A stretch of 64,000 bases of DNA from assembly GCF_025140835.1 (NCBI RefSeq), contig NZ_CP081153.1, positions 2,356,001 to 2,420,000 of the forward strand, read 5' to 3'. The position numbers and the translations under genes are program-made. Below, piece by piece: positions 61,133 to 64,000 of this stretch. How positions within the stretch are numbered: position 1 is the stretch's first letter; the number at the start of each line of letters is the position of its first letter. Under the pieces are notes generated by a model. It worked only from the letters and a program-made list of their open reading frames with translations. It ran no database searches and was not told the DNA's origin. The stretch comes from Aliiroseovarius sp. M344 (GTDB taxonomy: Bacteria > Pseudomonadota > Alphaproteobacteria > Rhodobacterales > Rhodobacteraceae).

Positions 61133-62011
61133 ATGGCTCATCAATCGACACTGACCACGCCTGTAAAGGCGGCGGGTCTTATGGTTCTGGCAGGCGCAAG
61201 TTTCGCTGTCGTGAACACGGCCCTTCAAGGGGCCACAATGAAAATTGGGGCCTCCGCGCCCTCGGTCACCTTCTGGCAATACCTGATCGCACTGGGCTTC
61301 TATTTGCCGTGGGTGTTTCGACATCGTACTGCGGTGATGAAAACCGGGCAGGTCTGGCTGCATATCCTGCGCGTCGTTTTGGCAGCCGGAGGCGTACAAC
61401 TTTGGACACTGGGGTTGGCACATGTGCCGATCTGGCAAGCCATCGCGCTGATCCTGTTGTCACCCTTCTTCGTGACACTCGGCGCCGGGCTGATCCTGCG
61501 CGAAACCGTGTCAATCCACCGCTGGGGCGCAGTTATTTTGGGGATCCTTGGTGGCGCGATTATTCTGGAGCCGTGGTCAGACCGGTTCGAGCTTGTCGCC
61601 CTGCTGCCTGTCGGTGCCGCTGCCTTGTGGGCAGCCAGTTCGGTGGTGACGAAATTCCTGACCCGCGCTGACGGTCCGGAAACCGTCACGATCTATCTGT
61701 TGGTTCTGCTAAGCCCGATCAACGCGGCTTTGGCGTTGGGATCCGGCTTTGCCATACCAACTGGCGCAATCTGGTTGGTCGTTGCGGCTGGTCTTTTGAC
61801 TGCCTTGGCCCAGCACGTTCTAGTGCGCGCCTATTCGCTGGCAGACGCGGCCTTCCTGCAACCCTTTGACCACCTGAAACTGGTGTTCAACGTGGTGCTG
61901 GGCTTCGTTGTATTCGGCTTCTTGCCGACCGGGTCGATGTGGTTGGGAACGGCGATCATCCTTGCCGCCAGCTTCTTTCTGTTGGAGCAGGAGCGTCGCC
62001 AGACGGCATAA
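61133..62011 (+). CDS. ribN: Riboflavin importer RibN (EamA/DMT family)
   Basis: A 292-residue inner-membrane protein with ten predicted helices in two EamA repeats (AAGLMVLAGASFAVVNTALQ at the start of repeat 1; LLPVGAAALWAASSVVTKFL at the start of repeat 2). The FMN riboswitch in its leader, plus EamA family, identifies RibN, known to import riboflavin in rhizobia and vibrios. I use ATG 61133 with AAGGAAGAAAGGA upstream; the longer open frame runs through the riboswitch. Confidence 0.92.
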   Translation: MAHQSTLTTPVKAAGLMVLAGASFAVVNTALQGATMKIGASAPSVTFWQYLIALGFYLPWVFRHRTAVMKTGQVWLHILRVVLAAGGVQLWTLGLAHVPIWQAIALILLSPFFVTLGAGLILRETVSIHRWGAVILGILGGAIILEPWSDRFELVALLPVGAAALWAASSVVTKFLTRADGPETVTIYLLVLLSPINAALALGSGFAIPTGAIWLVVAAGLLTALAQHVLVRAYSLADAAFLQPFDHLKLVFNVVLGFVVFGFLPTGSMWLGTAIILAASFFLLEQERRQTA

Positions 62012-62015
62012 ATAC

Positions 62016-62041
62016 AAAAGCGCGGAGGTTGCCCTCCGCGC
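62016..62041 (-). terminator. Terminator of hsp20 (minus strand)
   Basis: A 9-bp stem GCGCGGAGG/CCTCCGCGC with a four-base loop. On the minus strand it is followed by TTTTG. It lies 28 bases past the hsp20 stop and can also slow the converging ribN transcript. Confidence 0.75.
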
Positions 62042-62068
62042 CCATTTCATAAGGGGATCAAGCCAAGG

Positions 62069-62521
62069 TTAGGCTTCGATCGCCTTGTGTTCCACGTCTT
62101 TGGACTGAGCAATCTCGATCCGACGGGGTTTCAGCGCTTCGGGCACCTCGCGCACAAGGTCGATATGCAACATGCCGTGCTCATGAGCTGCGCCGGTTAC
62201 GCGAACATGATCAGCCAGATGGAAGCGACGCTCGAACGCGCGGGTGGCGATGCCACGGTGCAGATAGGTCCGCTCTTCTTCATCAGCCTTCTTGGCGGTG
62301 ATGAAAAGCGCATTCTCGCGAACTTCTACTGACAAGTCGCTTTCGGCAAACCCTGCCACAGCGACGGATATCCGCCAGCCGTCATCGGCGATCTTTTCAA
62401 TGTTATAGGGTGGATAGCTTTCGCGGCTCACGTCATTGGTCAAAACCCGATCCATCAGGTCGGCGATCTGGTCAAATCCGACAGTGGCACGGTAAAGGGG
62501 TGAAAGGTCAAAATTACGCAT
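62069..62521 (-). CDS. ibpA: Small heat-shock protein Hsp20 (IbpA-like)
   Basis: A 150-residue alpha-crystallin chaperone: FDLSPLYRATVGFDQI at the N-terminus, YNIEKIADDGWRISVAVAGF beginning the crystallin domain, ALFITAKKADEEERTYLHRGIATRAFERRF and the C-terminal IEIAQ tail. It holds unfolding proteins during heat shock. AGGAGGACACC precedes the ATG; this site is sequestered in a ROSE-like hairpin, and a heat-shock-type promoter lies about 110 bases upstream. Confidence 0.93.
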   Translation of the reverse strand: MRNFDLSPLYRATVGFDQIADLMDRVLTNDVSRESYPPYNIEKIADDGWRISVAVAGFAESDLSVEVRENALFITAKKADEEERTYLHRGIATRAFERRFHLADHVRVTGAAHEHGMLHIDLVREVPEALKPRRIEIAQSKDVEHKAIEA

Positions 62522-62524
62522 GGT

Positions 62525-62603
62525 GTCCTCCTAGAAGCGACTATTGTTGGGCCTTCCCAAACGGGGACAGGCGAGTTCCGGGCCCGCCCATGCGGCACCC
62601 GTG
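62525..62603 (-). promoter_or_regulatory. ROSE-like RNA thermometer in hsp20 leader
   Basis: The leader's last hairpin (62525-62541) pairs the Shine-Dalgarno GGAGG with the upstream strand GUC-G-CUU, leaving the second G of the UCGCU motif bulged, exactly the ROSE core (UYGCU against the ribosome site). An upstream GGGCC/GGCCC arm (62549-62585) completes a multi-hairpin leader. Melting at high temperature would free the ribosome site. Confidence 0.7.
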
Positions 62604-62610
62604 TCACAAA

Positions 62611-62637
62611 TTTATGGTGGATTTTTCACCCTTCAAG
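62611..62637 (-). promoter_or_regulatory. RpoH (heat-shock sigma)-type promoter of hsp20
   Basis: On the minus strand, -35 CTTGAA, a 12-base spacer, and a -10 like CACCATAAA, close to the sigma-32 consensus CTTGAA-N13-CCCCATNT. The predicted start near 62600 gives a leader of about 80 bases. Confidence 0.6.
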
Positions 62638-62640
62638 GGG

Positions 62641-63423
62641 TCAGGGGCGCAGAAATCTAGCGCCTGTGTCGTTTTCCTGATCGACGCCAATGCGTCGTGA
62701 TCCAAAGTTGGTGTCCCCTATAACACCAGTGCCGGCCCGCAAAGCGCGCTTCACTTCGGCAACACGCTCGTACAATTCAGCGCCATAAGCGATCTTGTTG
62801 CGCTGGCCGCGCGTTCCAGCAGACACCAGCGAGACGATGCGCACACGACGCGCGCTGTCATCAAACACCGGTGCGCCGGACGACCCGAAGGTGACGTTGC
62901 AATCAAATGCCAGCAATCCAGCTTGTCGCCCCAACACGTCGCAAACCGCTTGTCGGGACAAGGCTGCATCGCGCCCTTGGCCGTAACTGACCACCGACAC
63001 CTGTCGTTTTGCCTGCGGCAGACGTGACACAACAAACGGCGCCGCGACTGCGGCGGGGATCGGGGTGTCAAGTTTCACCAATCCAACATCATTGCGAATA
63101 TTCACCGCGGTCATTCGTTGGTCCGGGTCATAACCGGGATGCATGACAGCTTGAGTAATAGTGCGCGATGCAATCGCGCGCCCATCCCGCAAGCCAGCAC
63201 GAAACTGAAGCCCTTTGACATTGCCTGCGCGGGCGACACCGCGAAGGCAATGGGCGGCGGTCAGGACAAGATCCGTGGCAATCAGCACGCCCGTGCAATA
63301 GCCCTGCTCTCCGAAATCCAATCGCCCGACGGCTTCATATCCGAACAGGTCTTCACGTTGCGTTAGCCGCCGCAGGCCAGTGGAGTCTTCGGCCGTCGCG
63401 GTCGGAAGAGTGACCAACATCAT
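62641..63423 (-). CDS. Trypsin-like serine protease (exported)
   Basis: A 260-residue S1-type protease counted from the only ATG. The triad is complete: His58 in TAAHC, Asp112 in NDVGLV, Ser182 in GSSGAP. The C-terminus ends GARFLRP. From this ATG the signal peptide is too short; reading 13 codons further upstream gives KHLLRCVITCTA before the MMLV, a normal Sec signal, but the only available start would be CTG (63462) overlapping the stop of the next protease gene. It is the second of two tandem proteases. Confidence 0.82.
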   Translation of the reverse strand: MMLVTLPTATAEDSTGLRRLTQREDLFGYEAVGRLDFGEQGYCTGVLIATDLVLTAAHCLRGVARAGNVKGLQFRAGLRDGRAIASRTITQAVMHPGYDPDQRMTAVNIRNDVGLVKLDTPIPAAVAAPFVVSRLPQAKRQVSVVSYGQGRDAALSRQAVCDVLGRQAGLLAFDCNVTFGSSGAPVFDDSARRVRIVSLVSAGTRGQRNKIAYGAELYERVAEVKRALRAGTGVIGDTNFGSRRIGVDQENDTGARFLRP

Positions 63424-63458
63424 CGCGGTGCATGTGATGACGCAACGCAGGAGGTGTT

Positions 63459-64000
63459 TCAGGGACGCAGGAATTTCGCGCCTCCTGGTCCCGCCGCGCC
63501 GGACCCAAATGTGCTGACCGGCGGCCGTGATACCGGCTCGACCCGTGTGAACACGCCGTCACCGTTGGCAAGCATCTGCATCAGGTCTGCGAGAGGTTTC
63601 TCAAGATTTGTACCAAGCGACACGGGAATGTCGCGCACCATCGCCTTGGCGGAAATCACCGAAACGATGGCGGGTTTGCCGTCCTGCACAACAAATACCG
63701 GCGCGCCGGACGATCCAAAATCGACGGAACAACTCATCACCAAAGCGCCGCTTTGGCGGGCCAGCACCTGACACATCTCCTGCAGGGCCGGGCTTTCTGA
63801 ACGATCATGGGCATACGAGACGACACCCACCTCGGCCCCCTTCTTCGGTCGCGAATAGACCGCAAAGGGTTTGACTGAGCTCTTGCGTATCGGTTGGTCC
63901 AACTCCAGCACAGCCAGATCATTGACCACCCGCGCCGCCCTGTCATCGGCAGTAAATGTATAATCCGGATGCACCACCACGCGCCGCACTCCGCGATATG
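63459..64000 (-). CDS. Trypsin-like serine protease, C-terminal part (cut by window edge)
   Basis: The frame is open to the right edge, so the N-terminus and catalytic His are not seen. The visible part has the Asp in NDLAVLEL and the Ser in FGSSGAPVF, and ends GAKFLRP, nearly the same tail as the downstream protease. Sequence order and length match, so the two genes arose by tandem duplication. The last base pairs overlap the start region of the next gene. Confidence 0.82.
   Translation of the reverse strand, partial: YRGVRRVVVHPDYTFTADDRAARVVNDLAVLELDQPIRKSSVKPFAVYSRPKKGAEVGVVSYAHDRSESPALQEMCQVLARQSGALVMSCSVDFGSSGAPVFVVQDGKPAIVSVISAKAMVRDIPVSLGTNLEKPLADLMQMLANGDGVFTRVEPVSRPPVSTFGSGAAGPGGAKFLRP

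Overview
The window is chromosomal DNA of an alphaproteobacterium, almost certainly Rhodobacterales (marine Roseobacter-type). This rests on the gene content and order. It carries a murA / DUF2948 / hisD / UPF0262 / infA / maf / rng / yacG / tRNA-Phe string, an ffh / rpsP / rimM / trmD / rplS / rpmE string, the alphaproteobacterial division regulator mipZ, a luxR-luxI pair and an L-cysteate sulfo-lyase (cuyA). G+C is high and starts are often coupled by ATGA overlaps. I see no insertion sequence, prophage, CRISPR array or replication origin.

Positions 1-13.5 kb are accessory metabolism: the start of an HpaE-like aldehyde dehydrogenase, a tungstate ABC transporter (tupBCA), and a sulfur/nitrogen catabolic island. 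The island has cuyA, an Asp/Glu-racemase-like protein, two RidA enamine deaminases, two LysR regulators with dyad operators, a complete ProU/OpuA-type ABC importer and an alpha/beta hydrolase. Positions 12.9-19.7 kb hold an AfuABC-type importer with a fused permease, surrounded by three different phosphatases. This suggests uptake and dephosphorylation of a phosphorylated sugar or polyol.

Positions 20-26.7 kb are a conserved housekeeping block read leftwards, bounded by tRNA-Phe and tRNA-Thr. Positions 26.8-37.7 kb are mixed: a DUF1624 membrane protein, luxR-luxI, an outer-membrane beta-barrel, an acyl-CoA synthetase, an MsbA-like exporter, a YdcF protein, periplasmic proteins and a universal stress protein. 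Positions 37.9-45.8 kb form the translation/secretion block, with bluB and a sulfotransferase-like gene placed inside the ribosomal cluster. Positions 45.9-58.2 kb carry a DUF4336 protein, mipZ, a dipeptide-type ABC transporter without its binding protein in line with two dehydrogenases, a YcaQ-like glycosylase and a P1 peptidase, then a succinate-semialdehyde dehydrogenase. Positions 58.3-64 kb carry an ECF sigma factor coupled to a VWA protein, an FMN riboswitch driving a RibN-type riboflavin importer, a small heat-shock gene with a ROSE-like RNA thermometer and heat-shock-type promoter, and two tandem trypsin-like proteases, the second cut by the window edge.

The observations I rate highest are the cysteate/racemase/RidA/betaine-transporter island, the Afu transporter with three phosphatases, the ROSE-like thermometer, the ECF-VWA pair, and the protease whose only ATG lies inside its apparent signal peptide. 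All domain assignments come from reading motifs by eye; no database search was run.
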